Below the pieces are notes generated by a model. That model worked only from the letters and a program-made list of their open reading frames with translations. It made no database searches and was not told where the DNA came from. From Streptomyces sp. BK208 (GTDB lineage Bacteria > Actinomycetota > Actinomycetes > Streptomycetales > Streptomycetaceae): a DNA stretch of 64,000 nt. The stretch covers positions 310,001 to 374,000 of the forward strand of contig NZ_SOAV01000003.1 of NCBI RefSeq assembly GCF_004364245.1. Direction: 5' to 3'. Shown here in pieces: positions 25,094 to 33,180 of the stretch. Numbering within the stretch: position 1 is the stretch's first letter; the number at the start of each line of letters is the position of its first letter. A program made the translations under genes and the position numbers.

Positions 25094-26883
25094 GTGTGGA
25101 CGGACTCGCTCGCGGGCTCGATGGCCTCCTGGTGGCGGTCCGCGACCTCGTAAGGACTGGGCACCGGGAAATACGCTTCGAGGAAACGATTCAGCATGAT
25201 CCTTTGCGCGTCCGGGTCAGCCACTTCCACCGTGTCGTTGAGGCAGAAGGTGTCCATGTTCCGGTTGGCCAGGAGCGTATTGAGGCGCCGCTCGGCCAGA
25301 TCTGCGGAGAGGTCGATGTACCGGTACTGGATCTCGCCCACCGTGGCCCGTGCGGAGTGGTATGCGAAGTAGTGGTGCAGCGACGAGGCGATCGGCACGT
25401 CATCGGGCGAACGGAAGCGTGAGTGCTGGGTGGACGCGTGCTCCTGGCCGAACGTCTCCTCGATCTCCTGCAGCACACTTCTGCGCAGCGCGTGCGGAGT
25501 GTGCTTCATCTTCTGGGAAATGGCGGTACCGAATTTCTGCGCGATGAGCCAGCGGCTGTTCTTGCCCGCGGCATTGACCGGGAGGTCGTCCGGAGACGCG
25601 GCACCACCCGGGATCAACGCGGGCGAGGTGAAGAACTTGGTGATGCCGTTCGGGTGGAAGAAGTGCGCGGGCGTGACCGGCCGGCCGAAGAACACGTCGT
25701 CGTTCAGGTAGAGGAAGCACTCCGAGAGCCCCTCGATGTGGTGCAGCTGGCTCTCGATGGCGTGCGAATTGAATGTGGGCAGCGCGTCCGGCTCGGAGAA
25801 TATCTCCCGGTGGTCCACCACTCGGAGGTTGGCGTGCCGCCGCTGCAGCCAGGACGGCACCTGTCCCGCTGTCACCAGATAGATGTTCCGCACCCAGGGG
25901 GCGTTCTGGTGAAGTGATCGCAGTGAGTAGCGCAGTTCGTCACGGCTGGTGAACCGGGAGTCGTTCGCCGCCTGCTCGTGCAGCCCGTCCTCGGCGAGAC
26001 CCCGTCGTGCGCTGTCGCGGGACGCCCGCCAGGCCGGGTCGGAGTCGTCCACCCACGTGTAGACGACGTCGATGGGAAACTGGTGGTCCTCGGGGAGCGG
26101 TACGGCGAACTCGGCCAGTGTCCGCGCCTCCCCCGTGCGGTAGGCGGGAGGTATGGGGCTGAACAGACTCTGCGGGGCCGACTTGCGCGCGGCCCCCGCC
26201 GGCACCGCGTCGATGACCCGGTTGGGACGCGGAGCGCGCAGTTCCCCGTCCCGCTCCGTCCACATCTCGATGTCACAGCCGCTGGCCGCGCCGAAGACCA
26301 TCTGCTGGGTCGGGTCGCACACGTACCAGGCGACACGCAGCACCTTGTGGTTGCGCAGCTGGCGCCAGGACCGCTCCTCGTCACCGGGCTCCATGCGACC
26401 CTCGTCGCCCCCGGCCGGACCCACGTATCCCGGGGCCTGCGCGAAGGCCAGCTGGAGCATCTCCTCCGCAAGAGCGCGGGACGCGGCGGGAACGGCGACG
26501 GCGGGCAGGCCGCTGTTCGTGCCCCGCACGCAGAAGTAGTCGATGCCCGCCGACTCCAGAACGGAGACCACCAGGTTGAGGTTGCGGGCGCGGGCCGCCC
26601 AGTCCGTCGCCCCCTCGACCAGCAGCGCACGCATGTGACGGCGGCCGACGCGGACGACTCGCCGGCTGTGAGCAGGGCTGTGCCGGGGGGCGTTGCGCTT
26701 GCCTCCCATCGCCCAGACCACCGCGGCCGAGCGCATGGAGTCGGCGGCGGTGAGGGAGGTCTTCACCGCCTTGCGGACCGGGGTCGGCACCCCCCGGACG
26801 ATGCGCCGTCTCGCACCGGTCGGAACCGCAGACCGGTACGCCGAAATCAGCGCTCCGGCTTCAGGGTTGTCCGAGCCACCCAC
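25090..26883 (-). CDS. Stealth-family sugar-phosphate transferase
   Basis: A protein of about 597 residues of the Stealth family (hexose-1-phosphoryltransferases that build phosphodiester-linked capsular or wall glycans). Conserved region 1 is FPIDVVYTWVDDSDPAW. Region 2 contains SRFTSRDELRYSLRSL, NSHAIESQLHHIEGL and the acidic LNDDVFFGRPV. Region 3 is SSLHHYFAYH. The N-terminal 250 residues form an accessory domain. The start is uncertain: GTG 26883 is preceded by GGTGGA, whereas further upstream the frame is AT-richer and non-coding-like. It heads the four-gene glycopolymer operon. Together with TagF-like partners it implies a polymer with both sugar-1-phosphate and polyol-phosphate bonds. 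Confidence 0.87.
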   Translation of the reverse strand: MGGSDNPEAGALISAYRSAVPTGARRRIVRGVPTPVRKAVKTSLTAADSMRSAAVVWAMGGKRNAPRHSPAHSRRVVRVGRRHMRALLVEGATDWAARARNLNLVVSVLESAGIDYFCVRGTNSGLPAVAVPAASRALAEEMLQLAFAQAPGYVGPAGGDEGRMEPGDEERSWRQLRNHKVLRVAWYVCDPTQQMVFGAASGCDIEMWTERDGELRAPRPNRVIDAVPAGAARKSAPQSLFSPIPPAYRTGEARTLAEFAVPLPEDHQFPIDVVYTWVDDSDPAWRASRDSARRGLAEDGLHEQAANDSRFTSRDELRYSLRSLHQNAPWVRNIYLVTAGQVPSWLQRRHANLRVVDHREIFSEPDALPTFNSHAIESQLHHIEGLSECFLYLNDDVFFGRPVTPAHFFHPNGITKFFTSPALIPGGAASPDDLPVNAAGKNSRWLIAQKFGTAISQKMKHTPHALRRSVLQEIEETFGQEHASTQHSRFRSPDDVPIASSLHHYFAYHSARATVGEIQYRYIDLSADLAERRLNTLLANRNMDTFCLNDTVEVADPDAQRIMLNRFLEAYFPVPSPYEVADRHQEAIEPASESVHT

Positions 26884-27180
26884 GCGGCATCCACCATCCG
26901 TACCCGGCAGCTCCGCCGTCCGAGGGCACCCGCACCTCGCTGTGAGGGGGCCCTGAACCGTGAGAAGCATGCGTTTCCAGACACGGGGGCCCATCACCCC
27001 CGATTGCACAGCGATCGCCGCACACCGGCAATCCATCAAACTTTCACATAATGGTTTCTTAAAAGTCCAGATCAAGACAGCTGACGGACAGCTTCCGGCG
27101 CGTGACGATCACCACATGCAACGGATACAACCATTTGTGTGTCTGGACTTTCGGCACGGCCCGATGTAAGGGACGGGCCG
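26884..27180. promoter_or_regulatory. AT-richer control region of the Stealth operon with a long inverted repeat
   Basis: About 300 bases, the AT-richest stretch of the window around 27030-27070. AAAGTCCAGA (27062-27071) and TCTGGACTTT (27142-27151) are perfect 10-base inverted repeats 70 bases apart. They could be paired operators or a hairpin after the beta-propeller gene at 27181. No gene seen. Confidence 0.45.
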
Positions 27181-28311
27181 TCAATCGCTCGAAAGACGGT
27201 CCCAGTCGGCCAGAGCGAGACCGGGCTCCGGCCGCTGCCTGTTCACCAGGACGGCGCCGTCCGCCGCGACGATCGCCATGACGATCCGGCCGTGCCCGTC
27301 CAGTGCCAGCGCAGGAGTGCCGGTGCAGGTCAGTCCGGTGTCGGTCCACCACAGACCACCGGACTCCGCGCCGGTCCCGCAGACCCCGAACACGGCTGTC
27401 CCCGTCCGCCCCCGGTGGGCCAGGATCGTGCAGTCGTAGCCGTCGACGGCGGCACGGAGCGTGGCGTGAGACCCCTCCCCCGGAGCTCCGCCCGCCGGGA
27501 AGGCCCACTCACCGGGACGCTGCGCGTAGACGCCCGTCCCGCTCTGCTCGGACCAGTACGCGGTGAACACCCCGGGCGCGGTCTCCAGGAGGGCGGCTGA
27601 GCCGGGGACGGGAGCGGGCGTGAGGTCCTGCGCCCGGCGCATGTCGGCCCCGGGCTCCGTCTGCACCCAGCGCATGACCGCGCGGTGTCCCGGCGCGAGG
27701 AGCTCGACCAGGCCCGCGGTGTTCGCCGAGGCACTCAGCCCGCCCGCGACCGCACCACCGCGCAGGTCCTTCCACGCCTCCCACGCCCCGCTCCTGGCCT
27801 CACGTCGCAGCATGACGCCGCCGGGGCCTCCGGAGACGAAGACATGGACCGTGCCCTGGCCGTCGATGGCGGCGGTCGGCGCGCCGAGCGTCACCGCCTC
27901 ACCCGCACCCCGGTACGGGTTGCCGAGTGAACGCCAGTCCCCCAGCGTCCGCCCTGACTGGTACTGCACGGCGTAGAGCAGATCGACCTTCGGCCCCTCC
28001 CCGCCCGTCCGCCTCTCCCGCCGCCCGAGGAAGTGCGCGTAGCGGTTGGCCCCTTGGGCCACGGCGAGATCGGTCAGACCTTCGGCGGGAAAGAAGTCCG
28101 GCCCGCCCCACCGGCCGGTACCGACCGCGGTCTCCGTCCAGCGGCGGACCCCGCCGGGGGCAAGCGCGTACACACTGAGGCGGTCGTCGTGCCCGCGCAG
28201 CAGCCAGGCACCCGTGGCCGCCGCCGTCACGGACGCGCGCGCGGGCTGCACCTCGGCCGCGACACGGGACCGGGACCCCCGGTCCACCGCCTGCGCACCT
28301 CTGCCGCGCAT
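27181..28311 (-). CDS. Predicted beta-propeller protein, paralogue of the gene at 29817
   Basis: A 376-residue protein with repeated blades of the kind WxxWxxLGG...A.DG.G..HVFV (for example DWRSLGNPYRG, GTVHVFVSGGPGGVML, AWEAWKDLRGG). This suggests a sialidase/lectin-like beta-propeller. There is no recognisable signal peptide; the first 20 residues are Arg-rich. About half of the blades align by eye with the 341-residue protein two genes away. It may bind glycans made by the adjacent cluster (inferred from position only). The ATG at 28311 is preceded by a purine-rich GGAAGGGGCGG. It stops before a long inverted repeat. Confidence 0.6.
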   Translation of the reverse strand: MRGRGAQAVDRGSRSRVAAEVQPARASVTAAATGAWLLRGHDDRLSVYALAPGGVRRWTETAVGTGRWGGPDFFPAEGLTDLAVAQGANRYAHFLGRRERRTGGEGPKVDLLYAVQYQSGRTLGDWRSLGNPYRGAGEAVTLGAPTAAIDGQGTVHVFVSGGPGGVMLRREARSGAWEAWKDLRGGAVAGGLSASANTAGLVELLAPGHRAVMRWVQTEPGADMRRAQDLTPAPVPGSAALLETAPGVFTAYWSEQSGTGVYAQRPGEWAFPAGGAPGEGSHATLRAAVDGYDCTILAHRGRTGTAVFGVCGTGAESGGLWWTDTGLTCTGTPALALDGHGRIVMAIVAADGAVLVNRQRPEPGLALADWDRLSSD

Positions 28312-28653
28312 GTGCGCCGCCCCTTCCTACGCCATGCCTGGTGTCCACAGATGACTCCAGAATTCGCCACATCATACGCACACCCGAACAGGTGTCCCAG
28401 TGCTGCTGCGGCGGCCCATCGGCCTCGTACGACAGCCGCGGCAACGCCCGCCGGGACGGGTGGAGCCCCGATCAGGCCGGCCGCTTCGGTGCGAGCGTGG
28501 GGGCACACAACCGGGCACATCGCTCGTAGGGGTGCTCGATCACGTGTCTATAGTTCAATGCCAACCAAGCGTCAGCCGAGCAGCACCGACCCGGCCCCTC
28601 ACGGGAGCGGCCGCTGCCCTTGCCCTCTGGGCACGAGTTGCGAGGACCCCGCC
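28312..28653. promoter_or_regulatory. Divergent promoter region between the beta-propeller gene and the LCP gene
   Basis: TATGAT on the minus strand (28370-28375) is a good -10 for the beta-propeller gene, preceded by ACACC-TGTTCG-GGTGT, a short inverted repeat. TATAGT (28549-28554) is a strong -10 for the LCP gene; transcription would begin just after an in-frame ATG at 28558, favouring the GTG start at 28654. No gene seen. Confidence 0.45.
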
Positions 28654-29754
28654 GTGAGCCACGACCTGAGCACCCCTGTGCCGCCTGCCCGCCATTCCCC
28701 GCCCGGCGGGCGCGGGAGCCGCAGAGCCGAGAAGAAGAAGCGCCACACGGGCCGAAACATCCTGATCGGTCTGGGTGTTCTCGTCGTGGCCGCGTCCGGC
28801 ACCGCCTACTGGCTCTACAGCGACCTCAACGGCAACATCGAGGGCGTCGACATCGACGAGGCGATCGGCAAGGACCGGCCGGAGAAGCTTCCCACCTCCG
28901 GGCAGAACATCCTGATCCTCGGCTCCGACTCGCGCGCGGGCGACAACGCCGAGCTCAACACCGGCAAGGTCGCGGGGGCCCGTTCGGACACGGCGCTGGT
29001 GATGCACATCCCCGAGGGCCGTACCGAGGCCGTCGCGGTCAGCATCCCGCGTGACACCCTGGTGACCCGGCCCGCGTGCACCAAGCCGGACGGCTCCGAG
29101 GTGGCCTCCGCCGAGCGTGTGATGTTCAACTCGGTCTACTCGCAGGTCGGTCCGGCCTGCGTGGTCAAGACGGTGGAGAAGATGTCCGGGGTCCGCATGG
29201 ACCACTACGTGGAGATCGACTTCGCCGGGTTCAAGGACCTGGTGGACGCGATAGGCGGCGTCACCGTCACCGTCGACCAGGACATCCACGACAAGTCCAG
29301 CGGGCTCGACCTGGCCGCCGGCACGCACAAGTTGAACGGCACGGACTCGCTGGCCTTCGTGCGCACCCGGCACGGCATCGGCGACGGCAGCGACCTGGGG
29401 CGGATCGGCCTCCAGCAGGAGTTCATGATCGCTCTGCTGAGCGAGATCAAGAATCAGGACCTGCTGGGCAGCCCCACCAAGACCTACAAGATCGCCGACA
29501 CGCTCACCGCGGCCCTCACCACCGACTCCGAACTCGCCTCGCTCACCGCACTCGCGGACTTCGGACGCAGCCTGAACGGTGTCGACCCGTCCACGATGGA
29601 GACCATCATGCTGCCGGTGGCGTACGACAAGGTCGACCCGAACCGGGTGGTGGCCGCGGAGCCGCAGGCGTCCACGCTGTGGAAAGCGATCCGCAGCGAC
29701 CAGGAGATTCCGGAGTCGGCGAAGAAGTCCCCCGCGGGCGGCAAGGCTTCCTGA
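28654..29754 (+). CDS. LytR-CpsA-Psr (LCP) family glycopolymer ligase
   Basis: A 366-residue membrane-anchored enzyme. A basic cytoplasmic tail (EKKKRHTGR) is followed by one transmembrane helix (residues about 35-55) and an extracellular LCP domain: NILILGSDSRAGD with a key Asp/Arg, AVAVSIPRDTLV with the polyprenyl-phosphate-binding Arg, LAFVRTRHGIGDGSDLGRI. LCP enzymes move wall teichoic acids or other glycopolymers from the lipid carrier onto peptidoglycan. Next to the Stealth/TagF-like operon, it is the likely attachment enzyme for that polymer (inferred). GTG 28654 has GAGGA seven bases upstream. Confidence 0.9.
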   Translation: MSHDLSTPVPPARHSPPGGRGSRRAEKKKRHTGRNILIGLGVLVVAASGTAYWLYSDLNGNIEGVDIDEAIGKDRPEKLPTSGQNILILGSDSRAGDNAELNTGKVAGARSDTALVMHIPEGRTEAVAVSIPRDTLVTRPACTKPDGSEVASAERVMFNSVYSQVGPACVVKTVEKMSGVRMDHYVEIDFAGFKDLVDAIGGVTVTVDQDIHDKSSGLDLAAGTHKLNGTDSLAFVRTRHGIGDGSDLGRIGLQQEFMIALLSEIKNQDLLGSPTKTYKIADTLTAALTTDSELASLTALADFGRSLNGVDPSTMETIMLPVAYDKVDPNRVVAAEPQASTLWKAIRSDQEIPESAKKSPAGGKAS

Positions 29755-29816
29755 GCGGACCGGCTCCCGGCCCTCCCAAGGGCTCTCTCCTCCCGAGGGG
29801 ATTCGGCGCTCCCCCC

Positions 29817-30842
29817 TCAGACCGCCTCCCACGCCCCCAACGCCAGCCCCGCCTCGTCCTTGCGTCGGCTCAGCAGCAGTTGCCCGCTCGACGGGGACAG
29901 GGACCCTGCGACCAGGCGGCCGTCGGCGTCCAGGGCCAGGGAGACGGTGGCGTCGGCGGGCAGGGCGGGGCCCGACTCGGTCCAGGACGCGCCCATCTCC
30001 TCCAGTTCCGAGGGGTACGCGGCGAAGGCGACGCGGCCGCCGGCCGCCGAGCGCTGGGCGACGAGCGTGCAGTCGTGGCCGTCTATGACGGTGCGGACCG
30101 CGGACACGGGGCCGGGGCCGGCGGCGGGCACCAGGGGCGCGGGCTTGCCGCCGGGGCGCCAGGCGCACAGTTCACCCGTGTCGTCGTCGGTGAAGAAGAC
30201 CGTGGTGTGCTCCGCGGAGGTCGCCAGGGCGCGCAGGGTGCCGGGTCGGACCGCCGCGTCGAGGCGCTCCCCCAGTACCGGTCGCTCGCCCGGCTTGTCC
30301 TGGCGCCAGTGCAGGATGCCGCCCTCGACGGGCGCGTACAGCTCGACCAGGCCGGAGTCGGCCGTCACGGCCGCGGGCGACTCCTGGACGCCGCGGCCCT
30401 TCAGGTCCCGCCACGGCTCCCAGCCGCCCTTCTCCTGCTGGGCCACCATGCTCATGCCGCCGCCCCCGTTGCGGACGAAGACGTGGGCGCGTCCCTGCGC
30501 GTCGACCGCGACGGCCGGGGTTCCGGTGCGGTCGCCCTGCTTGTTGGGGTGGCCGGCGGGCTGCCAGTCCAGCGGCGCCAGCAGCGGCCGGAAGTGCGTG
30601 GTGTGCACGAGGTCGCAGCGGCCCGCGCCGGTGCGGCGCCAGGCGACCAGGTGGGTGTAGCCGTCGGGGCCGCGGCCGGCCGCGAGGCCCTCCGGGCGCA
30701 CTTCCCGGTCGCCGCCGATGCGGCGTGGCGCCTCCCAGGCGCCTCTGGGCACGCGTTCGGCCCGCCACAGGGCTGCGTCGTTCGACGGGAGGTACACACT
30801 GAGGCGGCCGTCGCGGCCGAGGAGAAGCCAGTCGCCGTTCAC
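29817..30842 (-). CDS. Predicted beta-propeller protein, paralogue of the gene at 27181
   Basis: A 341-residue beta-propeller-like protein. Recurrent blade motifs are WLLLGRDGRLSVYLP, GRAHVFVRNGGGGMSM, GGWEPWRDLKGRG and GLVELYAPVEGGILHW. The same order of blades occurs in the 376-residue protein at 27181, so they are duplicates now flanking the LCP gene. No signal peptide or catalytic motif. GTG 30842 lies six bases after a TAGAGT -10 box (30849-30854, minus strand), with TCGACA as a -35, and has no ribosome binding site, so a leaderless mRNA is likely. Function unknown. Confidence 0.6.
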   Translation of the reverse strand: MNGDWLLLGRDGRLSVYLPSNDAALWRAERVPRGAWEAPRRIGGDREVRPEGLAAGRGPDGYTHLVAWRRTGAGRCDLVHTTHFRPLLAPLDWQPAGHPNKQGDRTGTPAVAVDAQGRAHVFVRNGGGGMSMVAQQEKGGWEPWRDLKGRGVQESPAAVTADSGLVELYAPVEGGILHWRQDKPGERPVLGERLDAAVRPGTLRALATSAEHTTVFFTDDDTGELCAWRPGGKPAPLVPAAGPGPVSAVRTVIDGHDCTLVAQRSAAGGRVAFAAYPSELEEMGASWTESGPALPADATVSLALDADGRLVAGSLSPSSGQLLLSRRKDEAGLALGAWEAV

Positions 30843-30960
30843 CGGATCACTCTAAGCGGGGCCGCCCCCTCCGTGTCGATCGGGTACGGCCCTGGCCGTA
30901 CCGGGGACGGCGGGTGGGCGTACCGGCGAGGACGGCGGGCGGGCGTGGGACCCTGGCGGA

Positions 30961-31338
30961 ATGGAAGACAACGCGCCGCTGCTCGTGGTCGTCGACGCCG
31001 CGAACGTCGTCGGTTCGGTGCCCGACGGCTGGTGGCGGGACCGGCGCGGAGCCGCCGAGCGACTGCGGGACCGGCTGGCGGCGGACGGGGTGCCGGGGCG
31101 GGACGGGCCGGTGGAGATCGTGCTCGTCGTCGAGGGCGCGGCCCGCGGAGTGGAGTCCGTGCCCGGCGTACGGGTGGAGTCCGCGCCGGGCAGCGGGGAC
31201 GACCACATGGTCGGGCTGGTCGAGCGGGCCGGGGAGGACCGGCCCGTCCTGGTGGTGACGGCCGACCGCGAGCTGCGCCGCCGGGTGACGGAGCTGGGTG
31301 CCCGGGTGGCGGGGCCCAGGACGGTGCGGCCCGGGTGA
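30961..31338 (+). CDS. NYN/PIN-like domain protein, putative ribonuclease
   Basis: A 125-residue single-domain protein with the acidic motifs of the NYN (PIN-like) nuclease fold: VVVDAANVVGS near the N-terminus, SAPGSGDDHMV in the middle and VVTADRELRRRV near the C-terminus. Small stand-alone NYN proteins are thought to cleave RNA; no target is known. It is divergent from the beta-propeller gene. ATG 30961 follows GGACCCTGGCGG, in which GACCCT could be a -10 box for a leaderless transcript. Confidence 0.75.
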   Translation: MEDNAPLLVVVDAANVVGSVPDGWWRDRRGAAERLRDRLAADGVPGRDGPVEIVLVVEGAARGVESVPGVRVESAPGSGDDHMVGLVERAGEDRPVLVVTADRELRRRVTELGARVAGPRTVRPG

Positions 31339-31383
31339 GAGCCGGCCGCGCGCGACGCCGACGCCCCGCAGGGCGGGTACGCG

Positions 31384-31491
31384 CGCGGCGCGGGGGCCCC
31401 GCACACACAACGCGATGCCGGGACCCCGCACACGGAACGCGACGCCGGGACCCCGCACACACAACGCGACGCCGGGGCCCCGCACGTCGGT
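31384..31491. repeat. 27-bp tandem repeats grading into a terminator arm
   Basis: Units start CGCGACGCCGGGACCCCGCA and end CACACAA. Two near-identical copies are at 31411-31437 and 31438-31464, a third (31465-31491) becomes the left arm of the following hairpin, and a degenerate one lies at 31384-31410. They appear to be amplified copies of the terminator arm. Confidence 0.8.
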
Positions 31492-31508
31492 ACGTGCGGG
31501 GCCCCGGC
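31471..31508. terminator. Strong bidirectional terminator
   Basis: A perfect 17-bp stem (31471-31487 with 31492-31508) with a CGGT loop lies between the convergent NYN gene and amino-acid permease gene. Confidence 0.85.
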
Positions 31509-31528
31509 GCGACGGGTCGGGGGGCGGG

Positions 31529-33043
31529 CTACGGTCCGCTCGGGGCGGAGGGCTCGGCCGGTGTGTCCTCGCCCCGGGCCAGGCGGCTGTGGGTGCGGCC
31601 GTAGAGGAAGTACACGACGAAGCCGATCGCCATCCAGATGCCGAACCGGACCCAGGTCTCGGCGGGCAGGTTCAGCATCAGCCACAGCGAGGCGGCCACG
31701 GACACGATGGGCAGCACCGGGACCAGCGGCGTGCGGAAGGCGCGGGGCAGGTCGGGGCGGGTCCTGCGCAGGATGATCACGCTGATCGCGACGACGACGA
31801 AGGCGAAGAGCGTGCCGATGTTCACCAGCTCGGCCAGCTCGCTCAGGCTGGTGAAGCCGGCGACGATCGCGATGACGACGCCGAGCAGGATGGTCGGCCG
31901 GTAGGGGGTGCGGAACTTCGGGTGGACGTGGGAGAAGAAGCGGGGCAGCAGTCCGTCGCGGCTCATCGCGAAGAACACCCGGGTCTGGCCGAGCAGCAGG
32001 ATCATGCACACCGTGGTGAGGCCGACGGCGGCGCCGAAACTGATCACGCCCGCGAAGAAGGGGTGCCCGGTGGACTTGAAGGCGTCGGCGAGCGGGGCGT
32101 CGACGGACAGTTCGCTGTAATGCTGCATGCCGGTGACCACGATGGAAACGGCCACGTAGAGCACGGTGCAGATGAACAGGGAGCCGAGGATGCCGCGGGG
32201 CATGTCGCGCTGCGGGTTCCTGGTCTCCTCGGCGGCGGTGGCGACGATGTCGAAGCCGATGAAGGCGAAGAAGACGACCGAGGCGGCGGTGAAGATGCCC
32301 ATGACGCCGAAGTTGGACGGGGCCCACCCGAACATCAGCTGGACCAGGGGGGAGTGCAGCCCTCCGCCCGCCTCCACCGGCTGGGACTTCGGGACGAAGG
32401 GGTCGTAGTTGGAGCCCTTGACGAAGAAGGCGCCCGCGATGATCACGACGAGGACGACGGCCACCTTGATGGCGACGACGAGCGAGGTGATCCGCGCCGA
32501 CAGCTTCATGCCGAGGACGAGGATGCCGGTGAGCACCAGGACCAGGGCGGCGGCGAGGATGTCGAAGCCGAAGCCCTCGGCCCCGTCCCGGCCGCTCAGG
32601 GCCTCGGGGAAGGTCACGCCGGCGTTCTCGAAGAACGAACGGATGTAGCCCGACCAGCCGACGGCCACCACCGCCGTGCCGAGTGCGAACTCCAGGACCA
32701 GGTCCCAGCCGATGATCCAGGCGGGCAGTTCGCCGAGCGAGGCGTAGGAGAAGGTGTAGGCGGAGCCCGCCACCGGAACCGTGGAGGCGAACTCGGCGTA
32801 GCAGAGCGCGGCGAGCGCGCAGACGACACCGGCGACGACGAAGGCCAGGGCCGTGGAGGGGCCGGCGGTGTCCTTGGCGACGGTGCCGGTCAGGACGAAG
32901 ATGCCGGTGCCGATGACGACACCGACGCCGAAGACGGTCAGATCCAGCGCGGACAGGGATTTCTTGAGCGCGTGCTCCGGTTCCTCCGTGTCACGGATGG
33001 ACTGTTCGATCTTCTTGGTTCTGAAAAGGCTGCTGCTGCTCAC
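31529..33043 (-). CDS. APC-superfamily amino-acid permease (cationic amino-acid transporter type)
   Basis: A 504-residue permease with about 12-14 membrane segments. The family signature is FGVGVVIGTGIFVLTG in TM1, with GSAYTFSYASLGELPAWIIGWDLVLE around TM3 and FFAFIGFDIVATAAEETRNP between TM6 and TM7, typical of YfnA/CAT-type transporters. Amino-acid specificity cannot be read. GTG 33043 has GGAGG six bases upstream. It appears monocistronic: the dxs gene ends 138 bases upstream after its own hairpin. Confidence 0.9.
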   Translation of the reverse strand: MSSSSLFRTKKIEQSIRDTEEPEHALKKSLSALDLTVFGVGVVIGTGIFVLTGTVAKDTAGPSTALAFVVAGVVCALAALCYAEFASTVPVAGSAYTFSYASLGELPAWIIGWDLVLEFALGTAVVAVGWSGYIRSFFENAGVTFPEALSGRDGAEGFGFDILAAALVLVLTGILVLGMKLSARITSLVVAIKVAVVLVVIIAGAFFVKGSNYDPFVPKSQPVEAGGGLHSPLVQLMFGWAPSNFGVMGIFTAASVVFFAFIGFDIVATAAEETRNPQRDMPRGILGSLFICTVLYVAVSIVVTGMQHYSELSVDAPLADAFKSTGHPFFAGVISFGAAVGLTTVCMILLLGQTRVFFAMSRDGLLPRFFSHVHPKFRTPYRPTILLGVVIAIVAGFTSLSELAELVNIGTLFAFVVVAISVIILRRTRPDLPRAFRTPLVPVLPIVSVAASLWLMLNLPAETWVRFGIWMAIGFVVYFLYGRTHSRLARGEDTPAEPSAPSGP

Positions 33044-33127
33044 GGGTTACCTCCGACGCGTCGTCCCCGACATGATCGAGAGGGGGGCGTACTGCGTATG
33101 CCCCGGCGTGAGCGGATTCACGCGGAT

Positions 33128-33167
33128 GGGCAGGTTTCACCACCCCGACGAGTGGGGGAACCTGCCC
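33128..33167. terminator. Hairpin after dxs
   Basis: GGGCAGGTT (33128-33136) pairs with AACCTGCCC (33159-33167), with an inner CACC/GTGG-type extension, just past the dxs stop on the minus strand. Confidence 0.6.
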
Positions 33168-33180
33168 GTCCGGTCGTACG

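Noticed and set aside
28558-28653. Alternative ATG start 32 codons upstream for the LCP gene
   Set aside because: It lies 3 bases after a TATAGT -10 box, so the transcript would start at or after it. GTG 28654 has a ribosome binding site.
31384-31491. CRISPR-like array
   Set aside because: The repeats are directly adjacent without unique spacers, and no cas genes are present.
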